Assembly (NCBI GenBank): GCA_013995675.1
Contig: VWRR01000010.1
Location: 186,001 to 250,000 of the forward strand
Reading direction: 5' to 3'
Source of the DNA: Cyanidiococcus yangmingshanensis
Taxonomy: Eukaryota > Rhodophyta > Bangiophyceae > Cyanidiales > Cyanidiaceae
DNA length: 64,000 nucleotides
Shown here: one piece after another, positions 50,202 to 60,610 of the stretch
Position numbering within the stretch: the first letter of the stretch is position 1
Layout of the letters: each line of letters begins with the position of its first letter
Position numbers and translations under genes: made by a program
Notes under the pieces: generated by a model
What the model was told of the DNA's origin: nothing
What the model saw: the letters and a program-made list of their open reading frames with translations, nothing else
The model's database searches: none

Positions 50202-51383
50202 CTCGAGTTACTTGTGCAGATGGTGGACGAGTCAGCGTGCCATCTCGATACCGAGTGAATGGATGACCTCAAACAGCGCTGTCCAAATCTCGCCTTGTGT
50301 GATAGCGCTCGACGTTTGCCGCACGATGGCCCCGTCGAATAATGACCAACGAGGTTTCGTACCCGAGAGAGGCCCTGTTCGAGCAAGGGTCGCCTGGCAC
50401 TTGCCACCTGCGCTATTTTCCACGCCGTCACCGTCGCGAATACAGGGTGTCGTCAAGCCGCTTCAATTTGCGTTTTCTTGACGAGTATTCGGGTTCAAGG
50501 GATTTCAAGAACGACTCGCGGAATGCTAGATGCGCACCGAGGAAAGCAAACAACGAACCACAAAAAATGACACGAGGACTGGTCACGGACGATGCGTAAC
50601 TCGACAGCGAATGGATGGTGATGGAGCGAATCCCTCTCAGACTAGAAGGCCGATTCGTCCAAACAGGCTGCACATGGATCTAAAGGGACTTGTCTGTATC
50701 CTTTGTCTTTTGACGACGAATGATGGATCCCAGCATTTTCGTTCGATGAACGCATCCGTAGATGTTGACGTTCGAATGACCTCGTTTTGCGAAAGCCGCC
50801 ATAAGATATCAAGGAGTCATTGTCGGTACCCGTAGAGCGGATCTCCAATCACGACTCGTCATGGCTATTGCCCAGAAACTGAGCGTGATGGTCAGGAGAT
50901 ACGATTCGAGGACACGAGGATGCACCCGGGCCACGGTTGGTGCAAGACGTGCCTCAGACTGGTTTGAATCGGGGTAGCCCGAACGCCTCTCAGCTGGCCA
51001 GAGGCAACTGGAGATTTTTACAGTCGTCTCTCGCAATTCACGGGACCGCCTCAGGCCCGGATATAAAACGCCTGATCAGCAAACTTGGACACTACCAATC
51101 TGTCTGGAGGCCGTTCTCGAGGAGATCAGGCCCGAACAGGCATCGCGCCTCATGGGACGCGTCAAGGACACTCGACGCTTTGGGGCAACCCCGCGGGTCC
51201 AGCTTTTCTTCGGAATGCTCTCTGTCGATGACTGAGTCTGAGGTTGTTCTGCGAGTCGTGCGATATGCATTCCACAGATGGGTGCACTGAACAAACCATC
51301 GGCCATTGGTCCTCCATTGCGAGCGAGTTCACACGGGGCGCTCGGCGGAGCTGCGTACACTGCTTCTCGAACATTGACTGATT
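50202..51383. other. 1.2 kb intergenic, doubtful split ORF
   Basis: On the minus strand, frames 50428-50673 (with a hydrophobic S-P-R-V-I-F-C-G-S-L-F-A-F-L-G-A segment) and 50232-50456 would join by skipping one base near 50440 into a protein of about 150 residues. No ATG opens it and no family was recognised. Nothing else is seen. Confidence 0.35.
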
Positions 51384-52517
51384 TCATATTGCATCCGGCG
51401 CTGCAGTACTTGCGTACAGGCTCTCCCAAGGGACGCCAATTTGTTCCAAGATGTGCGCAGTTTGTGGATTCTGCGGGAACACTTGACCTTCAGTACGATG
51501 TGTCGCCTCAGCCGGCTGTATCGTCCGGGTGCTCTGAAAGATCCGTTCCAGGGTAGCCAACGTAATCGGCGAGATTGGGCACTGGGATCCACCAAAATGA
51601 CGCTGCAGGCAGCGAAGCCACTGCGGATCCAGCTCGATACTCGAGGCGAGGTCGTCCGGCGCTGTCCCAGGCAGCTCAAAAAACGTAAGAAACGTGCATC
51701 CAGGAAGCGTCTGATCCAGCGCCGTAAAGCATGTGCCATTCGAAGTGTGCGCTACATAGTGACAATGGCGATGAGCTGCAAACCAATAGCGCGGGGCTGC
51801 GCTGCTCTCCAGAAGCTCCTTCAGCGCCGGCGCGCCATCCACGCCGCGATGGTATTCGTCTCGCATCCATGGCTTGCGCTTCCACAGTGAGGAGCAGTCT
51901 CCATGAGCCATGACCCCACGAGGCCAGTCGTGGGATAAAAAGACATCGCATCCAGCATGTGGCTCTCGCGTATCAGCGCTTGAGCGCTCCTCAATGTCCA
52001 AAGCGTTCCACTGAAGCGCATGCAACAGAAGACGCCATTCATATTTGCGAAACCGATATACAGAGCGTAAATTTGGACCGCTCAGTGGCATCGCCTCATC
52101 GCGTGGTCGTAAATAATCCTTCCGATGATAGATTCCACTGATACCGCCAATACGAAAGCCGCTACCTTCGAGGCGCAGGATGCCCGTTCGTCCTAGGTAG
52201 AAGATTCGTGGCGCTACCCAGCCACCAAGCGGAAGCTCCTGCAGGTAACGAGACGCCTCGTGGTTCCCACCAACGAATATCGTCAGACAGGGTGCAAGAC
52301 GCTCTCCGGAATAGTACTTGGGAAAGTCTCCCAGCGTGCGATACTTTGGAGGACACTCCATGCTGTCCAAATCTGCTTCATCTCGGGTGCTCTGAAAGTC
52401 GCCGCAACACAGGAGCAGTTTGCACTCGATCTGCCGCTCTCGAATTTGGTCCAGAAAGTGTTCATATAGAAAATCTAGGCGGCCGTGAACGCATCCGGCC
52501 ACACCAATCCAGACCAT
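51384..52517 (-). CDS. DBR1: RNA lariat debranching enzyme Dbr1
   Basis: Hydrolyses the 2'-5' bond of excised intron lariats. ATG 52517 gives 377 residues starting MVWIGVAGCVHGRLDFLYEH. The metallophosphoesterase motifs are in order: G-C-x-H-G (Cys9, His11), LLLCCGDFQSTRDEADL, PPKYRTLGDFPKYYSGERLA, LTIFVGGNHEASRYLQELPL and GGWVAPRIFYLG, FRIGGISGIYHRKDYLRP, FLSHDWPRGVMAHGD, and WFAAHRHCHYVAHTS. The Cys in place of an Asp at the first metal site is the Dbr1 hallmark. The C-terminal domain is short, ending about 70 residues after C-L-Q-R-H-F. An active Dbr1 implies that introns are still processed in this intron-poor genome. Confidence 0.96.
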   Translation of the reverse strand: MVWIGVAGCVHGRLDFLYEHFLDQIRERQIECKLLLCCGDFQSTRDEADLDSMECPPKYRTLGDFPKYYSGERLAPCLTIFVGGNHEASRYLQELPLGGWVAPRIFYLGRTGILRLEGSGFRIGGISGIYHRKDYLRPRDEAMPLSGPNLRSVYRFRKYEWRLLLHALQWNALDIEERSSADTREPHAGCDVFLSHDWPRGVMAHGDCSSLWKRKPWMRDEYHRGVDGAPALKELLESSAAPRYWFAAHRHCHYVAHTSNGTCFTALDQTLPGCTFLTFFELPGTAPDDLASSIELDPQWLRCLQRHFGGSQCPISPITLATLERIFQSTRTIQPAEATHRTEGQVFPQNPQTAHILEQIGVPWESLYASTAAPDAI

Positions 52518-53501
52518 AGAGGAGCAACAGGCCACGTTAGCGGTTGCGAAGGACTCGCGCAGTCGCTCGCCAATTCGTCTCTACCACCTGGGTCACGACC
52601 AGAGGAGGGGCCTCTCTCTCAAGCGTCTGCAGAGAGATCAGCAGACAACGTGAAATGATGAAACCGATCGGAACGCAACGGGTGCCTGCGTTGAAACCTG
52701 GGAGCGACCAGCAGCCGTTGCGTCTGAAGCTACACCAACGCAACCAGAGCAAAGAGTAGCAATCAACCTCTTTCAAGGATCCCTTCAATACGTGTTTCGT
52801 GTTCCTGTGTAGAGACTTTTAATCCCCACTCGAACGTACGTTTCTGAAAAGATGGTCGTTATCGGCAACGAGCTTGAAACGAGACCCGCGCATACCTTGC
52901 AGAACGAGCTGAGAACCAACACAGCGATGCACGATTCTGAGAAAAGGCGGCGAAACCGGTTCCTCTACGGTTTCGCGTTTCCTGCGACAGACCTCCGGTA
53001 GGTTTTCGTTCTGGATCCTCGATAGAGTCTACCGCGAGCTAGAAGTTTACGGAGTGGTTCGTCTCTTGGGTCCGGGAAGGAGGTTGTGTGCTGGCAATAG
53101 AGATCAACACGAGTCGATTCGCGCACCTGCGTTCGAAGACGCCATCCTCCGCTGACAAGTCACGTCCTGTTGACTTCTTGTCAGGAAAAGGAGAAGCGCT
53201 CAAGTACGCATTGTCGGTTTTCTGAGGAGTTGAACGAAAAGCCGCACTGACTTTGGACGAGAAAACAAACCGTGCCCAGGAGGTCCCGCACTGGTTTCAG
53301 CTCGCCCGTTAGGTCTCGAGTTGACGCGCATACCCTACGAGTGCTTTCCAGTCGGCGCGCCAGCTCGCATAAACAATATCCACCACGTATAGGGGGCGCA
53401 CCTTTTGAAACGCCATCATGTAGGTTGGTTCCTTTTCAGAAAAGTCTTCGGCTGTCGCTGACACTTGATTCTTCTTCGGATCGGCAAAGATCCCGAGAAG
53501 C
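52518..53501. other. 1 kb intergenic, no gene seen
   Basis: Upstream of DBR1. Only short overlapping frames; no repeat or RNA recognised. Confidence 0.5.
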
Positions 53502-55161
53502 CTACAACCGGCACGGCAAGTTTCCGTGGAGAATCATGTCTGCCAGTGCTCTAGATAGATCTTGAGCGTTCAGCGACGATACTTTCGATTCTCCGGGTCG
53601 TTCATCATCGGCGAGAAGCTTTCGCGCCCGGTCTCCAGGTACTCGCCCGTCTCTACGCTGAGGCGTCGAAGACCGGTATCCCGTCTGATCACCGCAAGCG
53701 TCGTATCCGTCAAGTCTGCCCATCGTCCGGCTTTCCATCAAGTGATCCAAACGAGAACTTATTCCCTTTCGCCCGGTCGCGATGCTGATCCTCGATCGCA
53801 GTCATCCAACGAACGCAGTCCTCGGTAGGGCGAAGATCGCGGGGTCGCATGTTCGACTTGAACGGCGTCTCCAGAGCAGCACTCTCCCTAATCCAATAGG
53901 TTTCGCCGACCGATCTCCGTTTCGTAGCGTTTGATACGAACTCCTTCCCGCAGATGAGCGTTGGTGGCACTGTTCGATCGTCGTAGCAACGCACTGGAAT
54001 TGAATGGAATGTATTGGGAGAGGTCTGCTCCAGCGACCATCTTCGTATTCCACCTGTGCGGTGTCTACTGGATCTCCCCAGACACAACGAATTACAGCAT
54101 AAGAGGCAACATGGAGTTTCGGACCGATCTGAACGATTCGTGTGCCGATCCAGTCCGAAGCCTCGACCCTAGACGCATGAACCAAATGCCCGAGCTCGTT
54201 CTGAAACCCACCATCTAGGGATGGCTTGACACCCGCCCAGAGCCCTTCAAAGCCATCGGTTGTGCGTACACGATATAACTGCGTATCGTGTTGAAACTCC
54301 AAAAGACACAGGTATTGCGGGACCTGCATCGCCTCAGGAAAGAGACGCTGTTTTCGTGGTGCAAGCGCTGTGTTCGATGGCGATGCAAACACTGTCACGG
54401 GACCAATAACGCGAATCCAGACTTTCCTCCAGATCATTTGAGCCCACTCGAGAAGCGAGCAACCCGCTGTTGGCCCGACTAGCGTTGAACGCCACTCGTC
54501 GACGGCGCATTCTGGCGAACGCTTTGTTGCGGGGAGCGCTCGCCGATCCGGACGCCTCCAGCCCCTCTCCAACTGGAGTTGGTAGAGAACGAGACCATGA
54601 CGCTGACGTACCCAGGGGTTCCTGCAATGCCCAAGCCACTTCAGCACACGGCAACTGCGTTGCCTCGTCGTCGTCTCCGAACCTGTCTGGAGTGCAGCCG
54701 GAAGCGGCGTCCGAGTCAGGCTCCGACTCGGACGACCGCGCTGGGGATAGAGGCTTCAACCACCCGAGCGTCTGCTCGAGGTCTCGCACCCGGCGCTCTA
54801 TAGTGATCATTGTATCGGCCAGTGCTTGCAACCGCTTATTGAATCGCTGTTGTTGTTGCATCACTTCGTGAAGACCACGGATGCGAATGACGTATTCATG
54901 CACAGGTCTGGGACGTGCGATTTTCTCGTTGTCCTCCGCCAGTTGCGCCTCAGAGACCAAGTCATGTCCGGCACGTTCCAACGTCACGGCGCTCGCCCTT
55001 TTTCCTCTTCGAGCTGAGCTTCGTCGACGCTTCAGAACGCGCAGCGCTCGCTCACGCCGCCAGAGTGCCAGCGAAGCAGTGCTGCCCTCGTCTGAACACT
55101 CCATTCGCGTTGCACTCGTTTCGACACCAAGCACGGAACGAGTTCCTATCGAGGACGCCAT
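53502..55161 (-). CDS. Unidentified gene spread over three frame changes
   Basis: I do not recognise the product. ATG 55161 opens a basic, Ser/Arg-rich N-terminus, then a coiled-coil-like block (HEYVIRIRGLHEVMQQQQRF and K-R-L-Q-A-L-A-D-T-M) and an acidic Ser/Asp stretch. Around 54450-54490 plausible protein continues in the next frame: DEWRSTLVGPTAGCSLLEWA, LYRVRTTDGFEGLWAG, GPKLHVASYAVIRCVWGDPV. Near 54010 it changes frame again (TVPPTLICGKEFVSNATKRR, TPFKSNMRPRDLRPTEDCVR), and near 53730 once more, ending LADMILHGNLPCRL. Two junctions skip one base, one needs a missing base. The protein-like composition in each piece, and their strict succession, suggest one gene of about 550 residues. The alternative is two or more unrelated short ORFs. 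Confidence 0.45.
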
Positions 55162-55810
55162 CGTCAGTGATCCTCAAACCTCCAACGACTAGTCACTGCT
55201 CTTTGGGAAGCAGACCACCGCAGTGCAAGAGGCGCTCCGCAATCCCAGGCAATAGACAAGGGGAGATCGATGCTGCCCATGCTCTGCCCCGGAGAGGACA
55301 CGAGGGCATCCGCATCGGCCAATCGCTGACGGCCTGGATCGCCATGGCCGCTAACCGCTCGTGGGCGAGAGCCTCCAGCCACAGACATTTCCCTCTGGCT
55401 GAACGCGATACCCGCTGCGCACCATAGAACCTTTCCTCGAATGGAGCCATGGACGAGAACTCGTTGTGTTTGGTCGATTTTTGGTGCTGACGCCAAGGAG
55501 GCGCCACCCGCGATGCCACCGCATGCCCTGATGCGCTCTGCCCCGCGAGGCGGATCAGGGCTCGGATCAGGGTGACCTCTTTTTCTGGTACATCATTGGA
55601 TATTATGGGCTAGGATGGACAGCGTGCGTGTCGGCGCCGGTGTCCCGCATGATGGTCGCTGGCCGTCATTTCTTTTTCGTACATCATTGGATATCATTGG
55701 ACATGGTGGATGGCGTACCGGCGACGTTGGCTCCTCCGACACGCTTGCACTTGCTCTGGATCGCGTCAGTGTACCGTCCAGTCTGTCTTGTCAACGCACA
55801 GGTGCACGTT
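55162..55810. other. Intergenic with short repeats
   Basis: GTACATCATTGGATAT occurs at 55588-55603 and again at 55679-55694, each preceded by a T-rich run. CGGATCAGGG is also repeated in tandem near 55551-55572. These may be promoter-proximal duplications; no function can be assigned. Confidence 0.5.
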
Positions 55811-56446
55811 ATGTTTGTGTCTGGTCTTGTTGCTCCACTGAGTACTCGTGGTGTGTCGACGAGACGAGTCGGCTGTGGACAGCAACGTCGTGTGCGTCAG
55901 CTGCAGTGCACTGCGAAAGACGTTGTACAGCCGAACGAGGAGTTCGGGCTCGTTGTCTCAAGTGAGCCCATTGCCGCTCCGGACTGAAGACGACCGGGGA
56001 CGACGCAATTGAAGCTGCGCGACCGAGGACGTTTCGCTACACCGAATGTACCACCTGACCAAGGTGGTCGGACGCGTGGGGAACGTCGTCGCACCCTGCG
56101 CTCTAGCGCCAGCTGGGCGAACGTTTTCTTGGCGCCGTTCGGACGGAAAGGAGCGGGCAGTCGACCGCACCTGGACCTGAGACCCCCAACGGTTCAGACT
56201 CGTGGTACCTCCGATGTGATCACTTGTCCCAACTGCAAGGGCACCGGCGAGAGCATCTGCTATATATGCAACGGGACCAACTTTTTCGGAACGAACGGCG
56301 AAGTGATTCTCTGTCCTAGTTGCCAGGGCAAGGGCAAGCGTCCCTGTGTGCACTGTTACGGGAAGGGGCAAGTTGCAGAGCTTACTGGCGAATGGTGGAA
56401 ATTCGGAGTATTGAACTGGTTTAGGCAACGGGCCTCTGGGAAGTAG
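55811..56446 (+). CDS. Plastid DnaJ-type zinc finger protein (BSD2/PSA2-like)
   Basis: The C-terminal 80 residues carry four C-x2-C-x-G-x-G-type repeats: CPNCKGTG, CYICNGTN, CPSCQGKG and CVHCYGKG. This is the cysteine-rich domain of DnaJ without the J-domain. Such proteins (BSD2, PSA2, LQY1) act in chloroplasts as chaperones or thiol oxidoreductases for Rubisco or photosystem assembly. The frame containing the zinc finger has no ATG until one looks past an in-frame TGA at 55985-55987. Beyond it, ATG 55811 starts MFVSGLVAPLSTRGVSTRRV, a good transit peptide. A small intron, two compensating indels, or a single base error at the stop would explain this. The domain call is firm, the 5' structure is not. 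Confidence 0.75.
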
Positions 56447-57187
56447 CCTCTAAGCCGGTACAAGCATTTTCTGGAATGGTCATCGAGGCCAGACGCGTAC
56501 CATAGGACCTCATGGAATGCTGGGGATGATCGGTGTTGGGATTGATGGCCTTGGGCTCTGATGAAAGAAGCAGAGCCCATTCTGACGCAACGTTGAATGG
56601 CCACGCTGGTCGTGCTCGTCTCTATAGAGCCTTTTTTGGTGGCTCGGTTCGCTCTTCATCCATCTTGTTCCTTGAATGCATGAAAATCTGGGTCGTTGAA
56701 GCAATAAAGGCAATGCTCGCTTCTCAGTTCAAGCATCGGTCGTGTTTCCGTGACCACGACGATATCCCTGAGCCGACTTGTTCTTTACGATCACGTACAG
56801 GAGGGTCATTGAATCGGGCCCATCACCATGGAATGATCGTCGCTTCTTGGACGTGAAATGCTTCCTGATAAAGCCCTCATTTCAACATCAGACACATCAT
56901 CGACGCCTTGATTAGAAAATGTATTCACTCGGCGACAAGGATCAGTTGAATGCCTTCGATGCAACGCTCGTACAACAGAGGACTTGCACTTCTTGGATCG
57001 TCGGGCGTCAACCACGAGCAGGAATGAGTCAGCCAATGTAATCGGCAGAGGCCAATGACATGATTCACAACGAGACGACGCTAAGAGAGTGATCAACACT
57101 AGGTCACTTGATTTCAAGGCGCGACCGAATGATCCAAGCAGCATTTTGTGACCTGAACCTATGGATGATAAACAATGGGTTCTGGTT
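56447..57187. other. Intergenic between convergent genes
   Basis: No gene recognised; frames of up to 170 codons on the minus strand run into the 3' end of the SNU114 gene region in a non-coding frame. Confidence 0.5.
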
Positions 57188-60100
57188 TCACCAAATGGAT
57201 GGATGGTACCCTTCAGGGAGCGGTGTCTCTCGTAGGTTTGGTGGTAGACCACGACGCCGACGAGTTGTACGCACCACCCAGGAGGCCAGCGTTTCAGTAC
57301 CATCAGAACCAGCATTGCTCGTACTCAGTTCCAGAGTATCGTGAAGCGCATCCATTGGATTACCTGGTATCGGTGACCAGCAATCATGACATTCGATGAC
57401 GGCCAGGTCTGCCGTCGCTTGGACGCAAGCCTGTCCATGGGTCTGAAAGCGCAACGCCACTTCAAGTCCCGGAACAAGCGTCCGTGCTGGAACCCGAGCC
57501 TGCAGCTCTACGAAACACGTTCCAGGTATCTTACGCTGATGTCGGATCATAACCGGACCCGATGATGCGAGCAGTATTCTGCGAACTTGTTCGATCAGCT
57601 CGGCAGGGACAAGGACCTGTAAGCGCAGGCACGGCTCGAGTATCTGCAACGGGGCTGCAACGAGTGCTCGCCAGGCAGCTTCGTGGGCGACCTGCAACAG
57701 ACTGGGCTCTATCAAGGTCCAGTCTGTCCAGCATGGAGGAACGTCGTCCCAGGCAGCATTCCCGCAGATGCAATCCAATGCATTGACGAGGAAGCGGACG
57801 CCCTGAACTGGTGAGTGTGTCAGCGGTCCCTGACGGTTCGCCTTTGAGAGGCCCTCATAGATTACTCGTAACGGACGCGAAAGCGTATCCAGGATCCGCG
57901 CAACTTGGGCTCGCTGTGAGTGCCCAGTCTCCAGTGGTATCTCTATCGGTTCTTGAACTGAAACTTCATCGGCTTGGTGTTCTGGCCGGACGAAGCGCAC
58001 AGTATTCCGCATGAAGAGCATCGCAGCGGTTCGCGGCTTTGTTGACTCGAGGTCTTCGGTTCCCAAAGTAGACGGACGTGAAACAAGCGGTTCAATACGT
58101 AGCGTTAGAAGCGGGCGGTGAAGCGTCTCCGCAACGTTCTTGCGAGATGCGCTCGACTGGGATGCTTCAGTCTGTGCCGTCGTAGCCAGCGGCCATCGTT
58201 GCCAATCTCTAGCCACCGTCTGGATCGCTCCGGAGCAACCAGTAACAGTTTCCCGAAAAGCAACCACGAAAGGAATCGGGTTGGTACGCAGACAACGCCA
58301 TCCTAGGCCCGAGTATCGCCAACTCAGTAAGCGACGCAGGTCATACAGGAATACATCCAGATAGAGCTCACCCGGCCCGCAGATTACCCCAGCAACCGAT
58401 GCGGCTCCGTATTCGTTACCGCGCTGATAATCATGAGCAACAGAGATAACAGCTCCAGGGAAGGTTCGCGAAACGATCTCGATAGCCCAACGAATCTGCT
58501 CACGCGTTGCAGTGTCGCTACCTCGACTGAGACGATACGAATCAAGGAGCTCCGTCTCCAATTCGATCTTGCGTAGACAGGGAGCCACTGCAACACCGTA
58601 GATAGACCTAGCGTGTCGCTGAAGCGAGCAGTACAGCGCATCCAGGCAAGCGTCCATTGCGCTCGAGACGAACCCCGACGTCAAGGCGAATGAACGCGAC
58701 ATGATCGATATCGGGTACAGTTGCGGCAAGAGCACGAGACCTCCCACGGAGACTCGTTCGATGTCGTACCATATCCTCCCGAGTGCGACCTGTGGACGTG
58801 CAACATATCGCTTTTGCATCGCATTCTCGGTTCCAAGCGGTGTCCGCTCTTGGATGCTGAGCACTTGACCTGCTTGTAGCGCCTCGCGACCGCAGACACG
58901 ACCGACAGCCACGGTATCGAGGCCATCGAGTGAGCGCCAGTGTGTCGCTACCAACACAGTCGTTCCAGATGCCTCAGCGTCAACAGGTGGCCAGTCGGAG
59001 CGTTGGAGGCGAACCAGTGTTGCATAGAGTTCACCATGTTCTGCGAACAAGAGGCCAGAGACCGCTCGAAGGAGCGCCCAAGGGCCCGCTGAAGCCGCCT
59101 GTTCTAGAAGATGCTTCCCTCGTTCAACCCATCTATGAGTACTTGCGGGATCACCAGAGCCGTCCGCTCCGAACGGTGCTAAATATTCTGCCAGTTGTTC
59201 AGCTCCATTAGGCTCAGCCTCGTAGACAGCGCAGAGCGCCATCGCTTTGTAGAGTGGCTCCAGTACGAATTCCACAAAAGCACGTTTGTACGTGCCCAGT
59301 GCGAGCTCTGCTACAGAGCGCGGTGAAAAGCTGCCCGTCGCAGCATCATAGGCGTAGTCACCCCAGAGCATGGCACAGAGACCATCGCATTGATCGCTCA
59401 CGAACAAGGAAGAACGACCAAGGCCCCATGGTCGACGATTCAGTCTTCGGTCCTGAAGCCGTGGAGCATACCACTGACGGGTAACATCGGCCAGGCCAAA
59501 GAGCATCCCCAGTTTGGCGGAGGCGAACAACACGTTGGATTGTGGCGGTGTCGGTCCAAAATATGGTGTTTGTTGCGGTCGATATCGTTCAACCATGGCA
59601 TTGGCCTCTTCGATTATCCCCTGCAATTTGGTGTACACTGCATCGGGTGGATATCGCAACTCCAACAACAATCGATCCAGTTGCGATAGGACCAGCATCA
59701 TGGGCAGGGACGCTTCCAATGCCAAGCAAATGACTCGTTCCGTGCCCAGCAGAATACCCTCGCTGCTGTCGACCACAATGAGTACAGCGTCAGCCAGGGC
59801 CGCACCCACGACGACCTCATCGAAAAAGTCAGCGTGACCTGGTGAGTCGATCAAAGTCACAAGATGCGAGACACCTGCTGCATTGGGTATCAACAGCGGC
59901 ATTAGGGCCAAGTGCAGGGACATGCCTCGCGAGAGTTCATCCCGTCGAGTGTCGGTATATCGTGGTTGACGCTGATGACGCGTTCGAGCATTGGTGAACT
60001 GCGCTGCTGCAGTCGGCTTGAGCTGGTGGCCAACGAGCGTGTCGATCAAGCTCGTTTTCCCGTGATGTCGATGACCAGCCACCAAAATATTCCGGATACG

Positions 60101-60610
60101 TTCAGGACCAGCATGCTGCCACAAATGGAGGATGTATCGACGGGCATACCGCAAAAGCAGCGGTCTGGCTGGAATGTATACCGGTGACCCGCTGTCAGGT
60201 TGATGTTTTCGTTTTTGGACCGATGGTTTTTGAGACAATGCCAAAGGCTGCTTTTCATTCATCTCTGCCTTGCGTTGAGCTCTTCGCCGCAAGTGCCGAC
60301 GTGGAGCAGCGAACGGGATACCTGACCGAGAGGTTGTGAACGCGTCGATCGTCGGTGACTCGGCGTTGTCCAGAACAGGCCAGGGAAAGTTTCCTTCCAA
60401 CGGCTGCCTCTCAGCTGCATCCCTTGCTTCTCTGAACGCTTCCCAGCCGTCGCTATCGTGGTGCGTTTGATTCGGTGACTCTAACCAGTCTTCGGGGCTC
60501 GATGGTGACGAAAGTGTCTCCTGAAGCCTTTCCGACGCCGAGTCGGAGATCGATCTTTCGGAGCCAGAAGAGTCCTCGCCCAGGCCATGAGCGTCTTCGA
60601 AAGTGCTCAT
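57188..60610 (-). CDS. SNU114: U5 snRNP GTPase Snu114 (EFTUD2)
   Basis: Snu114 is the EF-2-like GTPase of U5 snRNP that, with Prp8 and Brr2, governs spliceosome activation and disassembly. ATG 60610 gives 1140 residues. An acidic Ser-rich N-terminus (1-150) is followed by the GTPase domain: P-loop VAGHRHHGKTS (about 177-187; family G-H-L-H-H-G-K-T), switch region ELSRGMSLHLALMPLL, IDSPGHADFFDEV (255-259 D-S-P-G-H), and G4 at 309-312, which reads SQLD instead of NKID inside an otherwise standard L-D-R-L-L-L-E-L-R-Y-P-P. The family's AFVEFVLEPLYKAMA then follows, with EF-2-like domains II-V after it (YSGLGWRCLRTNPIPFVVAF, and C-terminal VEVALRF-type fold near residue 1080). It is longer than the human protein (972) mainly by insertions. 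Confidence 0.93.
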   Translation of the reverse strand: MSTFEDAHGLGEDSSGSERSISDSASERLQETLSSPSSPEDWLESPNQTHHDSDGWEAFREARDAAERQPLEGNFPWPVLDNAESPTIDAFTTSRSGIPFAAPRRHLRRRAQRKAEMNEKQPLALSQKPSVQKRKHQPDSGSPVYIPARPLLLRYARRYILHLWQHAGPERIRNILVAGHRHHGKTSLIDTLVGHQLKPTAAAQFTNARTRHQRQPRYTDTRRDELSRGMSLHLALMPLLIPNAAGVSHLVTLIDSPGHADFFDEVVVGAALADAVLIVVDSSEGILLGTERVICLALEASLPMMLVLSQLDRLLLELRYPPDAVYTKLQGIIEEANAMVERYRPQQTPYFGPTPPQSNVLFASAKLGMLFGLADVTRQWYAPRLQDRRLNRRPWGLGRSSLFVSDQCDGLCAMLWGDYAYDAATGSFSPRSVAELALGTYKRAFVEFVLEPLYKAMALCAVYEAEPNGAEQLAEYLAPFGADGSGDPASTHRWVERGKHLLEQAASAGPWALLRAVSGLLFAEHGELYATLVRLQRSDWPPVDAEASGTTVLVATHWRSLDGLDTVAVGRVCGREALQAGQVLSIQERTPLGTENAMQKRYVARPQVALGRIWYDIERVSVGGLVLLPQLYPISIMSRSFALTSGFVSSAMDACLDALYCSLQRHARSIYGVAVAPCLRKIELETELLDSYRLSRGSDTATREQIRWAIEIVSRTFPGAVISVAHDYQRGNEYGAASVAGVICGPGELYLDVFLYDLRRLLSWRYSGLGWRCLRTNPIPFVVAFRETVTGCSGAIQTVARDWQRWPLATTAQTEASQSSASRKNVAETLHRPLLTLRIEPLVSRPSTLGTEDLESTKPRTAAMLFMRNTVRFVRPEHQADEVSVQEPIEIPLETGHSQRAQVARILDTLSRPLRVIYEGLSKANRQGPLTHSPVQGVRFLVNALDCICGNAAWDDVPPCWTDWTLIEPSLLQVAHEAAWRALVAAPLQILEPCLRLQVLVPAELIEQVRRILLASSGPVMIRHQRKIPGTCFVELQARVPARTLVPGLEVALRFQTHGQACVQATADLAVIECHDCWSPIPGNPMDALHDTLELSTSNAGSDGTETLASWVVRTTRRRRGLPPNLRETPLPEGYHPSIW

